Below are positions 1-7,674 of a stretch of DNA of 36,678 nucleotides, piece by piece. This DNA comes from a virus. The stretch covers positions 1 to 36,678 of the IMG/VR virus record IMGVR_UViG_3300025536_000186. One strand, given 5' to 3'. A program made the translations under genes and the position numbers. The notes beneath the pieces were generated by a model, which was given only the letters and a program-made list of their open reading frames with translations, did no database searches and was not told where the DNA came from. How positions within the stretch are numbered: the first letter of the stretch is position 1; every line of letters begins with the position of its first letter.

Positions 1-2
1 GC

Positions 3-782
3 GCCGAGTTTGACATCGCGCTCGACCGGATCGTCATCGGTAGGCGCCTGCGGCCCCTGAACGAGGCCCGCGCCGCCCTGATCGCCGACAGTATGAAGAA
101 CCGCGGCCAGCTGCAGGCGATCGAGGTGAGCCCGGCCGGCAAGGACCGCTGGCACCTGGTCTTCGGGCTGCATCGTATTGCCGGCGCCAAGATCAACGGC
201 TGGTCGTCGCTGCGGGCGAAGAAATTCGAGGGCGATGCAGATGCCCGCGAGCTGCGTGAGATCGAGGAAAATCTCATGCGCAGCGATCTTAATGCCCTCG
301 ATCGGGCGTTTACTGTCCAGCGCTGGTTTCATCATGCCGGGGTGATCCGCAAGGGCGGAGCGGACGAGAAGAGTCTATCGAATCAAAGCTTTGCCAAGTT
401 GGCAGAGCGGATTCCGGCTGAAGTGGCGGAGAAGGTCGACCTCAGCGAGCGGTCCATCTATCGCGACCTCAAGCTGGCGCGCCTGCTGGCCCCGATCCGC
501 GACAAGATCGCAGGCCACCCGATCGCCGAGAACCACTCTGACCTGATGCGCCTGGCCAAGCTCGATGGCCCGAAGCGCACCAAAGCCCTGGCCGGCCTCG
601 CCGCAGGCAAGCCCTTCAAGGAAGTCGTCGCCGGCCCGAAGGACAGCCCGGCCAACCGCGACAAGGAACTGAGCGCGCTGATCACGATCTGGCGGCGCAC
701 TTCGAAGAAGACAAAGGCGGCCTTCGTGAAGGCGTTCGATGCCGAGCTCGCCGAACTGCTCGAGCGCAAGGCCGCACGATGA
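3..782 (+). CDS. ParB-like N-terminal domain protein, 5' end cut by the window
   Basis: The frame is open from the first bases of the window, so the true start lies upstream. An ATG at 93 exists, but it falls inside the conserved domain and is not a credible start. The visible N-terminal part reads like a ParB/sulfiredoxin-type domain: DRIVIGRRLRPLNEARAALI, then a QLQAIEV strand and the FGLHRIAGAK segment that corresponds to the ParB G-E/H-R-R box. A helix-turn-helix-like part follows (KLAERIPAEVAEKVDLSERSIYRD splits as two helices). ParB-like genes near the left end are known from Mu-like phages of alphaproteobacteria. The role is probably DNA binding or early regulation; partition is not implied, since there is no ParA partner here. 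It overlaps the next gene by 4 bases. Confidence 0.8.
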   Translation, partial: AEFDIALDRIVIGRRLRPLNEARAALIADSMKNRGQLQAIEVSPAGKDRWHLVFGLHRIAGAKINGWSSLRAKKFEGDADARELREIEENLMRSDLNALDRAFTVQRWFHHAGVIRKGGADEKSLSNQSFAKLAERIPAEVAEKVDLSERSIYRDLKLARLLAPIRDKIAGHPIAENHSDLMRLAKLDGPKRTKALAGLAAGKPFKEVVAGPKDSPANRDKELSALITIWRRTSKKTKAAFVKAFDAELAELLERKAAR

Positions 783-1231
783 AAAAGAGCGTGTCACCGG
801 CGCCCCCTCGCGTTCCCCGTGACACGCCGCCGGCGGCGACCTCCCGCGTCGCCGGCACCCTTCTTTTCGATGCGGGCCTGACAAACCGGATCAGGAGCCT
901 GCTTGATCTTTTCGACACCCGGAGCGAGGCCGCACAAGTCGCTGAACGATCGACAGATGCCCTCCAAAATTGGATTGCCGGCAAGTCCGCGCCTACGTTC
1001 GAGGCGATGGCGAAGTTGGCCTTCGCCAAAGGGGTAAGCCTGCAGTGGCTTGCCACGGGCCTCGGCGACATGCTGACCGGCGCCGACGTGCTCCTAACCA
1101 CCTACAGCGAGCTGCCCTTTGATCTGAGGCAGCGCGTTGACCAGGCGGTTGAGCTCGTCGCGCGTGCGCATCGACAGCGGCAATCGGATGTTGAGCGGAT
1201 TCTGGTCCTCACGCTCGAGCCGCCAGCATGA
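779..1231 (+). CDS. HTH (XRE/C1-type) DNA-binding protein
   Basis: This 150-residue protein overlaps the ParB-like gene by ATGA. Residues about 40-95 look like a phage C1-type helix-turn-helix: RIRSLLDLFDTRSEAAQVAE, then a turn and STDALQNWIAGKSAPTFEAM, closing with GVSLQWLATG, which is typical of XRE repressors. The first 30 residues are Pro/Ala/Arg-rich and look disordered. No C-terminal peptidase (LexA-like) domain is visible, so it is not a complete C1 repressor. It is probably a small Ner-like or accessory regulator of the early operon; that role is inferred from fold and position. The gene runs in the same direction as the transposase, unlike Mu c. Confidence 0.7.
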   Translation: MKKSVSPAPPRVPRDTPPAATSRVAGTLLFDAGLTNRIRSLLDLFDTRSEAAQVAERSTDALQNWIAGKSAPTFEAMAKLAFAKGVSLQWLATGLGDMLTGADVLLTTYSELPFDLRQRVDQAVELVARAHRQRQSDVERILVLTLEPPA

Positions 1232-1689
1232 CGCGCCGCATCCGCGATCCCTACACCAAGGACCTGTTGAGCTGGCAGCCGCCCGAGCCGGTGAAGAAGT
1301 TCGAGCCGGACCAAGTCCGCGCTTCCTCGCTCGACGGCCGGATCTGCAAGGCCATCGTCGTAGCGCTTCGGGACTGCGGTCTCGACCGCTGTGACGTCGC
1401 CCAGACAATGACCAACTATCTCGGCGAGCGCGTCAGTACCGCCATGCTGAACGCCTACGCGAGCCCCGGCCGGCAAACCCACACCATCAACGTCGTCCGC
1501 TTCGTCGCCCTGGTGCATGCCACCCGGGATCGCCGCCTCCTCGAGCTGCTCGCCGAGCTCTTCGACTGGAGCGTCGTCGACGAGCGCTACGCCGATGCGA
1601 TCAAGGAAGTCGAGCTCGCCGAGAAGCGCGAGGAAATCGACCGCCAGATCACGCTGACACGCATGCACAGACGTTCGGGGGGACGATGA
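1228..1689 (+). CDS. Small early protein, CII/HTH-like, function unknown
   Basis: The start ATG overlaps the preceding stop (ATGA). The 153-residue product has a central helical region (about 45-115) with a pattern of helix, turn, YASPGR, then RFVALVHATRDRRLLELLAE. This resembles in outline the P2-type CII/CP76 regulators, in which a Cro-like helix bundle is followed by a 'value of age/dose' helix pair. The C-terminal tail is charged and probably coiled (KEVELAEKREEIDRQI). Similar proteins sit between the HTH gene and MuA in related Mu-like phages. I cannot assign a function beyond likely DNA binding. Confidence 0.6.
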   Translation: MTRRIRDPYTKDLLSWQPPEPVKKFEPDQVRASSLDGRICKAIVVALRDCGLDRCDVAQTMTNYLGERVSTAMLNAYASPGRQTHTINVVRFVALVHATRDRRLLELLAELFDWSVVDERYADAIKEVELAEKREEIDRQITLTRMHRRSGGR

Positions 1690-1940
1690 CCACTTTGTAC
1701 GACCGCCCAGCCTTTCGCGTCGGGCACCGATTTCCGATCACGGTCGATGAGATCGGGCGGCTCGAGGTGTTGCGGCGGCAACTCGACAGTGCGGCCCACG
1801 AGCTCGACGTCGCCCTGCGGACACAGAACATAACAGCGCTCCGTCGCGCTCTGCGTTACGCCGCCGCCGCCGCTGCTTTGACCGAGGAATTCAAGGCCAC
1901 CTTCGCCGCGTCGCCGACGGCGGAGGTCGCCACGCGATGA
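1686..1940 (+). CDS. Small early protein of unknown function
   Basis: The 84-residue product is joined to both neighbours by 4-base overlaps (ATGA at each end), which supports it as a real, translationally coupled gene. It starts with a short basic and aromatic stretch (YDRPAFRVGHRFPITVDEI), followed by two Ala/Leu/Arg-rich helices. No catalytic motif, membrane segment or cysteine pair is seen. Its place directly before MuA suggests an accessory early function, but nothing in the sequence specifies which. Confidence 0.6.
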   Translation: MTTLYDRPAFRVGHRFPITVDEIGRLEVLRRQLDSAAHELDVALRTQNITALRRALRYAAAAAALTEEFKATFAASPTAEVATR

Positions 1941-3922
1941 GCCACTGGTTGAGCGCCGCCGATATCGCAGCACTCGGGCTCCCCGGCCTGCCGACGACGG
2001 AGCGCGGCGTGCAGCTGCTGGCCAAGCGCGACGAGTGGACGCCGCCGGCGAAGCAATGGCCGCTGAACGATCAGGGCACCTGGCGCCGCCGCAAGGGTCG
2101 CGGCGGCGGCCTCGAATTTCATTGGTCGATTCTGCCGGCCGAGGCGCGCACCAAGATCGCGATCGGCAAGGTGACCGTCACCACCTTCGATCTGCCGGAA
2201 GCGGGCGAGAGCGAGCAACAGACCGCACCGGCGCTCGAGCGCAGCGAGATCTGGCGCCAGTTCGATGCCCAGCCGCAGCACCGCAAGGACGAGGCCGGCA
2301 AGCGCGTGAAACTGCTCGACGCGATCGAGCGGCTGTCGCTGTCGGGCACGCCGCGCTGCGCCGCCTTCGCGCTGCTGGCGGCCGAATCCGGCGTCGCCGA
2401 GCGCACCCTTCGCCTGTGGCGCGCCAAGGTCGACGGCATCGAGCGGCCCGACTGGCAGGCCTACCTGGTGCCGCGCCACGTCGGCGCGCGCGGGCGCGAG
2501 AAGCCGGTCGACGGCGACGCCTGGGATTTCATCCGGGCCGACTGGCTGCGCGTCGAACAACCGCCCTTCACCAGCTGCTGGCGTCGCCTCGAGCGCGCCG
2601 CCCAGGAGCACGGCTGGGAGCTGCCGTCGGCCAAGACGATCGAGCGCAAGCTGCACGCGCTGCCGCGCACTGTCATCGTCGCCGGCCGCCAGGGCATGGA
2701 GGCGCTGAAGGAGCTCTACCCGGCGCAACAGCGCGACCGTTCGATCTTCCATGCGCTGAACGCGGTCAACGCCGACGGCCACAAGTGGGACGTCTTCGCC
2801 AAATGGCCCGACGGCAGCATCGGCCGCCCGATGATGGTGGCCTTCCAGGATCTCTACTCCGGCAAAATCCTGAGCTGGCGCATCGACCGCTCCGAGCATG
2901 CCGGCCTCGTACGCCTGGCGCTGGGCGACATGGTGTCGACCTTCGGCGTGCCCGATCACTGCTGGCTGGATAACGGCCGCGGTTTCGCCGCCAAGTGGCT
3001 GACCGGCGGCACGCCGACCCGCTACCGCTTCAAGGTCAAGGAAGAGGACGCCGCCGGCGTGCTCACCACGTTGGGCGTGCAGGTTCACTGGACGACGCCG
3101 TACTCGGGGCAGAGCAAGCCGATCGAGCGCGCCTTCCGGGACTTCTGCTCGGACATCGCCAAGGACCCGCGCTTCGCCGGCGCCTACACGGGCAACACGC
3201 CGATGGCGAAGCCGGAGAACTACGGCAACAGCGCGGTGCCGATCGACACCTTCATCGCCGTCGTCTCCGAGGGCATCACGCTGCACAACGCCCGCCAGGG
3301 CAGGCGTGCCGCCGTGGTCAACGGCCGTTCCTTCGACGACGTGTTTCTCGACAGCTACCGCGTCTCGCCGATTCGCCGCGCCTCGGAAGAGCAGCAGCGC
3401 CTGTGGCTGCTCGCGGCCGAGGGCGTGCGCAGCCGGCGTGACGGCTCGATCGAGCTCCTGGGCAACCGCTTCTGGACCGAGCAGTTGGTCGAGTATGCCC
3501 AGCACAGACTGATCGTCCGCTTCGATCCGCAGGCGCTGCACGACCAGGTGCACGCCTACCGGCTCGACGGCTCCTACATCTGCAGCGCTCCCGTCATCGA
3601 GGCCGTGGGCTTCGCCGACGTCGACGCCGCCCGCCGCCATGCCCATGCCCGCGCCGGCTGGATGCGCGCGCAGAAGGACATGCTCGCGGCGGAGCGCGTG
3701 ATCGGCATCGACCAGGTCGCGGCGCTGATGCCGCAGTTCGACGCGCCACCGGTGCCAGAGCCCACCGTCGTCCGGCCGATGTTCGGCGCCGGCAACACGG
3801 CGCTCGCCATGCGGCCCGATGCAGATCGCGATTTGGACGAACCAGAACAACGCGGCCAGGCCGGCATCAGGAATTTCCTGAAGTTGGTGCGGGCGCAGGA
3901 AAACGGCGCCGACGAGGTCTAG
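1937..3922 (+). CDS. A: Mu A-type DDE transposase
   Basis: The 661-residue size matches MuA (about 660). Residues 1-75 form the winged-helix Mu DNA-binding region (WLSAADIAALGLPGLPTTER...KRDEW), followed by the second HTH region (about 110-180), which binds transposon ends. The integrase-like catalytic core holds the DDE triad: Asp280 in NADGHKWD, Asp345 in CWLDNGRGF and Glu397 in SGQSKPIERAF. The spacing of 65 and 52 residues is close to MuA. A C-terminal Mu-transposase beta-barrel and a basic tail that contacts MuB follow. It cuts and joins phage ends to target DNA, both for lysogenic insertion and for replicative transposition. The gene overlaps the previous stop by ATGA. All key residues are intact, so it is probably functional. 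Confidence 0.97.
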   Translation: MSHWLSAADIAALGLPGLPTTERGVQLLAKRDEWTPPAKQWPLNDQGTWRRRKGRGGGLEFHWSILPAEARTKIAIGKVTVTTFDLPEAGESEQQTAPALERSEIWRQFDAQPQHRKDEAGKRVKLLDAIERLSLSGTPRCAAFALLAAESGVAERTLRLWRAKVDGIERPDWQAYLVPRHVGARGREKPVDGDAWDFIRADWLRVEQPPFTSCWRRLERAAQEHGWELPSAKTIERKLHALPRTVIVAGRQGMEALKELYPAQQRDRSIFHALNAVNADGHKWDVFAKWPDGSIGRPMMVAFQDLYSGKILSWRIDRSEHAGLVRLALGDMVSTFGVPDHCWLDNGRGFAAKWLTGGTPTRYRFKVKEEDAAGVLTTLGVQVHWTTPYSGQSKPIERAFRDFCSDIAKDPRFAGAYTGNTPMAKPENYGNSAVPIDTFIAVVSEGITLHNARQGRRAAVVNGRSFDDVFLDSYRVSPIRRASEEQQRLWLLAAEGVRSRRDGSIELLGNRFWTEQLVEYAQHRLIVRFDPQALHDQVHAYRLDGSYICSAPVIEAVGFADVDAARRHAHARAGWMRAQKDMLAAERVIGIDQVAALMPQFDAPPVPEPTVVRPMFGAGNTALAMRPDADRDLDEPEQRGQAGIRNFLKLVRAQENGADEV

Positions 3923-3982
3923 TCGCCGGCGCCGTGACGTCGGGCCTCAAGCCCAAACGCAGCACTGAAGGAGCAAGCATAC

Positions 3983-4951
3983 ATGAACGACGCCCAGAAC
4001 GAAACGACGTTGGACGATGCTGCGGTCGCGCGCATCCGCACCGACGCCAACAGCATCATCGGCGGCGAGAAGATGACGCAGCGGGCCGCGGCCGACGAGG
4101 CCAACATCCCGACCGGCACCTTCAATGCCTTCATCAACGGCAGCTATGCCGGCGACAACGCCCGCGTCGCGGCCGAGGTCGCCAAGTGGCTCGAGGCCCG
4201 GCGCAACCGCAAGAGCATCAAGGCCATCGTGCCGCTCGCGCCGGCCTTCCTGCAGACCAAGACGGCGCAGCAGATCGTCGAGCTGCTGACGTGGGCGCAA
4301 ACCCTCTCTGATTTCGGCGTCATCGTCGGCTCGCCCGGCACCGGCAAGACCTGTGCCCTCGAGTACTACCGTGCGGCCAATCCTGCCGTGTTCGTGGCGA
4401 CCATGGAGCCGGCGAAGTCGAGCGTGCACCATCTGCTGTCCGAGCTCGCCAGCACGGTGAAGGCATCCGAGCGCAGCGCCGTGGCGATCGCCGACGCCGT
4501 CGTGCGCCGCCTCAAGGACCGTCAAGCGCTGCTGATCGTCGATGAAGCCCAGCACCTTCAGAGCGCCGCGATCGATCAGCTGCGCACCGTGCACGACAAG
4601 GCGCGCTGCGGCGTCGTCCTGGTAGGGAACGAGAGCATCGTCTCCAAGCTGGGCGATCCCGAGCGCACGCCGCAGCTCGCCCAGCTCTACAGCCGCATCG
4701 GCCTGCGGCTGACCCTCGCGCGCGCCGCCAACCAGGACGTCGACTCGCTGCTCAAGGCCTGGTCGGTCGAGGACAAGGACGAGCGCCAGTTCATGCGCCT
4801 CGTCGCCTCAAAGCCGGGTGCGCTGCGCGCGCTCACCAAGACGCTGATTGCGGCGACGGCCATGGCCGCCGGCAACAAGGAGCCCCGCACTATCGCGTAC
4901 ATGCGCGACGCCTGGAGCCGTGTCGGCGCCGGCCCGATCGGCAACAGCTGA
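3983..4951 (+). CDS. B: Mu B-type AAA+ ATPase, target DNA activator
   Basis: This 322-residue protein has an N-terminal HTH part (about 30-70, TQRAAADEANIPTGTFNAF), as in MuB, then an AAA+ ATPase. The Walker A motif is GSPGTGKT (116-123) and Walker B is LLIVDEAQ (183-190). The C-terminal helical domain (about 245-310) is where MuB contacts DNA and MuA. MuB coats target DNA in an ATP-dependent way, delivers it to the MuA transpososome, and gives target immunity. It lies 60 bases after the transposase with its own Shine-Dalgarno (GGAG near 3970). ATPase residues appear intact. Confidence 0.95.
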   Translation: MNDAQNETTLDDAAVARIRTDANSIIGGEKMTQRAAADEANIPTGTFNAFINGSYAGDNARVAAEVAKWLEARRNRKSIKAIVPLAPAFLQTKTAQQIVELLTWAQTLSDFGVIVGSPGTGKTCALEYYRAANPAVFVATMEPAKSSVHHLLSELASTVKASERSAVAIADAVVRRLKDRQALLIVDEAQHLQSAAIDQLRTVHDKARCGVVLVGNESIVSKLGDPERTPQLAQLYSRIGLRLTLARAANQDVDSLLKAWSVEDKDERQFMRLVASKPGALRALTKTLIAATAMAAGNKEPRTIAYMRDAWSRVGAGPIGNS

Positions 4952-4961
4952 GGAGGCCGGC

Positions 4962-5282
4962 ATGTCGACCCTGAGGCTGAGCGACCTGATCGACCGCACC
5001 ATCTGGTGGCTGAAGGAGAATGACGGCCCGAAGCCGGCGGAGCTGCGCCGCGCCAGCGAGATCGTGCAGGAAGTGCTGCGCGATCTCGGCATCTTCGCCC
5101 GCGAGATGGAGCGCGCCGAAGCGCATCACTCCGACGATCCGATGCGCCAGTTGCAGGAGCGCGCGATGGCGGCCGAGCGGCTCTACGGCCGCATGATCGA
5201 CCCGCCGCGCGCCGACAACGTGGCGGTGATGCCGGCCAGGGGCCTGCAGGGCGTTGTCGTCCTGGAGTCGTTCCGGTCATGA
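4962..5282 (+). CDS. Small early protein of unknown function
   Basis: The start at 4962 is chosen because AGGAGG (4951-4956) stands 5 bases before it; the frame stays open upstream, but that part lies inside MuB. The 106-residue product is mostly helical and charged (LIDRTIWWLKENDG, then a long helix around RRASEIVQEVLRDLGIFAREMERAEAHH). No known motif is recognised. The next gene starts inside its stop codon (ATGA), so the two are coupled. It sits between MuB and the DnaA-like gene, in the replication part of the operon. Confidence 0.65.
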   Translation: MSTLRLSDLIDRTIWWLKENDGPKPAELRRASEIVQEVLRDLGIFAREMERAEAHHSDDPMRQLQERAMAAERLYGRMIDPPRADNVAVMPARGLQGVVVLESFRS

Positions 5283-5830
5283 GCAGAGCCGCACCGCACG
5301 CCTTCCTCAGCAACTCGCAAGCCGAGCTGATGGCGCACATCGTCGATGCGGTGGCGGACGAGTTTGGCGTGACGGCGGCCGACATTCGCGGCCGTCGTCA
5401 GAACGCCTGCCACAGCTGGGCGCGCCAGGTGACCATGGCGCTGTGCGTGGAATTCACTGGCGAGACGAGCGCCGACGTCGCCGCCGCATTCAATCTCGAT
5501 CCCACGACCGTGCTGTATGCGACGCGCAAAGTCGCACGCCTCGAGGGCGAGACGCCGGCGGTCGCTTCCAAGCTCGCCGACGTCCGGCGTGCCATCGAGG
5601 CGCTCGTGCCGGGCATCACCCAGCGCCGCTCCGAGCGCGCCGTCGATGGCCACCGGCGAGCCATCCAGGAGAACGACACGGACCAAGCCTCGGCTGAGCG
5701 CCAACTCGACGCGCTCCTGCGCGTGCTCCGGCGGAACCTGATCGCCGCCGTACGCGCCAACCCCGGCGCCGTCCTGGCCGGCCTCATGCGCGCCGCCGAC
5801 GAAATCAACGGCAAGGAGAACCAGTCGTGA
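5279..5830 (+). CDS. Stand-alone DnaA domain IV-like DNA-binding protein
   Basis: In this 183-residue protein, residues about 20-85 match DnaA domain IV in order: IVDAVADEFGVTAADIRGRR, a basic loop, RQVTMALCVEFTGET, then DVAAAFNLDPTTVLYATRKV, the DnaA signature helix-turn-helix. Host DnaA has D-H-T-T-V at the recognition helix; here it is D-P-T-T-V, and the basic-loop arginine region is altered, so base preference is probably not a standard DnaA box. There is no AAA+ domain: this is only the DNA-binding module plus a C-terminal helical tail (about 100-183). It could mark a phage site, compete with host DnaA, or act as a regulator. The family assignment is from sequence; the role is inferred. 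Confidence 0.75.
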   Translation: MSRAAPHAFLSNSQAELMAHIVDAVADEFGVTAADIRGRRQNACHSWARQVTMALCVEFTGETSADVAAAFNLDPTTVLYATRKVARLEGETPAVASKLADVRRAIEALVPGITQRRSERAVDGHRRAIQENDTDQASAERQLDALLRVLRRNLIAAVRANPGAVLAGLMRAADEINGKENQS

Positions 5831-6021
5831 GCACCACCGCCATCCTGGTCCGCAACGACGAAGACGTCAGCGTCCCCACGATCGAGCTCCGGCACTCGAA
5901 GTTCGGCGCCGAGCGCGATTGGTACGGCCTCCGGTCCCACGAGCGCGCGCAGCCACTGTCCGACGTCGGATGCCGCGCACTCGCCTTCCACATCGCCACC
6001 ACCACCCTCAAGAGCAGGTAG
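5827..6021 (+). CDS. Small early protein of unknown function
   Basis: The GTG start overlaps the previous stop (GTGA). The 64-residue product has two short beta-like stretches (TAILVRNDEDVSVPTIELRHS) and a C-terminal helix. No motif is recognised. Its tight packing between the DnaA-like gene and gam is the main support. The start could be slightly different, but the frame fills the gap exactly. Confidence 0.5.
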   Translation: MSTTAILVRNDEDVSVPTIELRHSKFGAERDWYGLRSHERAQPLSDVGCRALAFHIATTTLKSR

Positions 6022-6024
6022 CCC

Positions 6025-6567
6025 ATGACCCAAACCGACATCGAGATGGATCTCATCGAAACTGGAGCGAAGGCCTTGGCGGATGCCCGCCTGCGGCTCG
6101 CCAAGGAGATCCTGCGCGCCGAAGCGAAGCTCCTTGCCGTGCGCGAGGATTTCGAGCGGCCGCTGAAGGAGGCCGCGACGGCGGTGCTGACTCAGCAGGC
6201 CGAACTGCTTTCCCTGGTCGACCGCGCGCCGGCGCTCTTCAAGCGCCCGCAGAGCATCGAGTTTCATGGTGTGCGTGTGGGCTGGCGCAAGGGCAAGGGC
6301 CGCCTCGAGCTGCCGGAGACCGAAACCCTCATCAAGCGAATCGTCGATCAGCTCACGCAGTCGCAGCGAAAGACGGTGCTGAAGGTCAAGACGACTGTGT
6401 TGAAGGGTGGCCTCGCGAAGCTGTCGGGCGAGATCCTGAAGAAGCTCGGCATCAACGTCACCGCTGCCGGCAGTGAGGCCTTCGTCAGTTTCCCGAAGTC
6501 TGATGCTGAGAAGCACGTCGACTGGTGGCTGAAGCCGGTCGCCGCGTCGGCCGACGAGGAGGAGTGA
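6025..6567 (+). CDS. gam: Mu Gam-type host-nuclease inhibitor
   Basis: This 180-residue protein is close to the size of Mu Gam (174). The N-terminal half is a long coiled helix (ADARLRLAKEILRAEAKLLAVRE). A beta segment follows with IEFHGVRVGWRKGKGRLELP (about 77-96), the characteristic Gam strand where the family has a 'gkvgfR' pattern. The C-terminal part, with ILKKLGINVTAAGSEAFV and a WW-containing end, also fits. Gam dimers bind double-strand DNA ends like Ku and protect linear phage DNA from host exonucleases. The position after B in the early operon matches Mu. Confidence 0.9.
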   Translation: MTQTDIEMDLIETGAKALADARLRLAKEILRAEAKLLAVREDFERPLKEAATAVLTQQAELLSLVDRAPALFKRPQSIEFHGVRVGWRKGKGRLELPETETLIKRIVDQLTQSQRKTVLKVKTTVLKGGLAKLSGEILKKLGINVTAAGSEAFVSFPKSDAEKHVDWWLKPVAASADEEE

Positions 6568-6568
6568 C

Positions 6569-7327
6569 ATGACCGACAAGCTCCTTCCCGCCGGACACTA
6601 TGTGATCGCCCTCGCCGCTGTCGGCGGGGCATTCGCCGACGGCGGCTGGGTTTCGCTCCGCCTTGCGCACGCGATGGTTCCTGAAGTCATCCAGCGGGCG
6701 GCAGTGAGTGCAATCGAGACGTTCCTGCCCAAGGACCTGGAGATGCTTCCCGCCGGCGCGTGGTGGCACGTCACCATCACCTACCAGTCGGCCTGGGATT
6801 CGGGCTGCATGCTGGGGGCCCAGCTGCAACTCCCTGACGCGCTGCAGAGCGAACAGTTCCCAGACGCATTGCGCGAATTCATGCCGCGCGCCACCGCGTC
6901 GCATCCTTCGCCATGGCGAATCGTTTCGGCGTGGCACCATCACATGCGCTCGAGGCCGAGCGGCCCGCGCTGCTCAACTGAGGAGGCACAGATGGAACGC
7001 GCCACTTTATCGAATATGTGCCTGCCGCCGCCGGTCGTCGAAGCCATCCGTGACCTGTGCATTGTGATCGCCGAGAACGTCTCCATCCGCGACGGCTACT
7101 TCCGCGCCGGAGCGAGCCGCCTGGCCGCGCGCATCGACGCTGCCATCGCGTCAGGCGCCGACATCAACTTGTCGGGCGACGAGATCGAGCTCGCTGTCGA
7201 CATGGCGGAGGCCATCGTCAAGGCGATCGTTGGCGGCAAGCGGCTGGTCAGCTCTGAAGTCCTGACCCGCATCTGCGTGCGTGTGGTGAATCCGATCACC
7301 GACGCCCTAGGCTATGTCGAGTCATGA
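6569..7327 (+). CDS. Unknown early ORF, probably two genes joined by a frameshift near 6900
   Basis: One frame stays open for 252 codons, starting one base after gam's stop. The first ~110 residues look like a real protein (HYVIALAAVGGAF...WWHVTITYQSAWDSG). From about 6905 this frame becomes Arg/Pro/His/Cys-rich and unlike coding sequence. The frame one base earlier then reads ASFAMANRFGV and ALEAERPALLN and stops at 6979-6981, directly before a perfect Shine-Dalgarno and an ATG at 6992. The simplest reading is an ancestral gene from 6569 to 6981 that suffered a one-base indel near 6900 and now runs into the next gene. A genuine fusion cannot be excluded. Neither part has a recognised function. 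Confidence 0.55.
   Translation: MTDKLLPAGHYVIALAAVGGAFADGGWVSLRLAHAMVPEVIQRAAVSAIETFLPKDLEMLPAGAWWHVTITYQSAWDSGCMLGAQLQLPDALQSEQFPDALREFMPRATASHPSPWRIVSAWHHHMRSRPSGPRCSTEEAQMERATLSNMCLPPPVVEAIRDLCIVIAENVSIRDGYFRAGASRLAARIDAAIASGADINLSGDEIELAVDMAEAIVKAIVGGKRLVSSEVLTRICVRVVNPITDALGYVES
6992..7327 (+). CDS. Probable separate small early protein, unknown function
   Basis: This is the second half of the 252-codon frame, taken from its own ATG because AGGAGG (6981-6986) stands 5 bases before it. The 111-residue product has alternating helices (PPPVVEAIRDLCIVIAENV, then LAARIDAAIASGADINLSG, then ELAVDMAEAIVKAIVGG). It contains no catalytic or metal-binding pattern. Its stop overlaps the next start by ATGA, as is usual in this operon. 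Its role is unknown. Confidence 0.55.
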   Translation: MERATLSNMCLPPPVVEAIRDLCIVIAENVSIRDGYFRAGASRLAARIDAAIASGADINLSGDEIELAVDMAEAIVKAIVGGKRLVSSEVLTRICVRVVNPITDALGYVES

Positions 7328-7674
7328 GCACCGTCGAAGCCCCCGCGGCCGACGCCGCGCCGCCGCCGATCGGGCCCGACCCTTTCGAGACCTTCCCGCT
7401 GCTTGGGTTGCTGTTCGCCTTCGACACGACCTGGCGCGCCTATCGCATCCGCCATCCGCGCAACGAGGACCTGGCCGCACTGCACGAACTCTTTCGGCCG
7501 CTGTCGGCCGAGATCCATCGGCTCGGCATGGTCGACAAGTTCACCGGCCGCCTTTCGTTCAAGGGCGATGCCCGCGAAGTCTTCGATCGCTGCCTCGAGG
7601 TGGCCCGCGGCGCCGGCCTGCAATGGCCGGACATCGTCGAAGCGGTGAACAAGGCCGGGGAGGCCGGCAAATGA
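7324..7674 (+). CDS. Small early protein of unknown function
   Basis: The 116-residue product is linked by ATGA overlaps on both sides. The N-terminus is Ala/Pro-rich and likely disordered. Residues about 25-110 are helical (LLGLLFAFDTTWRAYRIRHP, DLAALHELFRPLSAEIHRLG, AREVFDRCLEVARGAGLQW). The hydrophobic part is too polar overall to be a membrane span. No family is recognised. It precedes gemA directly. Confidence 0.6.
   Translation: MSTVEAPAADAAPPPIGPDPFETFPLLGLLFAFDTTWRAYRIRHPRNEDLAALHELFRPLSAEIHRLGMVDKFTGRLSFKGDAREVFDRCLEVARGAGLQWPDIVEAVNKAGEAGK

Noticed and set aside
1856-3850. 664-codon open frame on the minus strand
   Set aside because: It is antisense to MuA, whose DDE residues are all present. 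GC-rich DNA gives long shadow frames, and the product has no recognisable domain.
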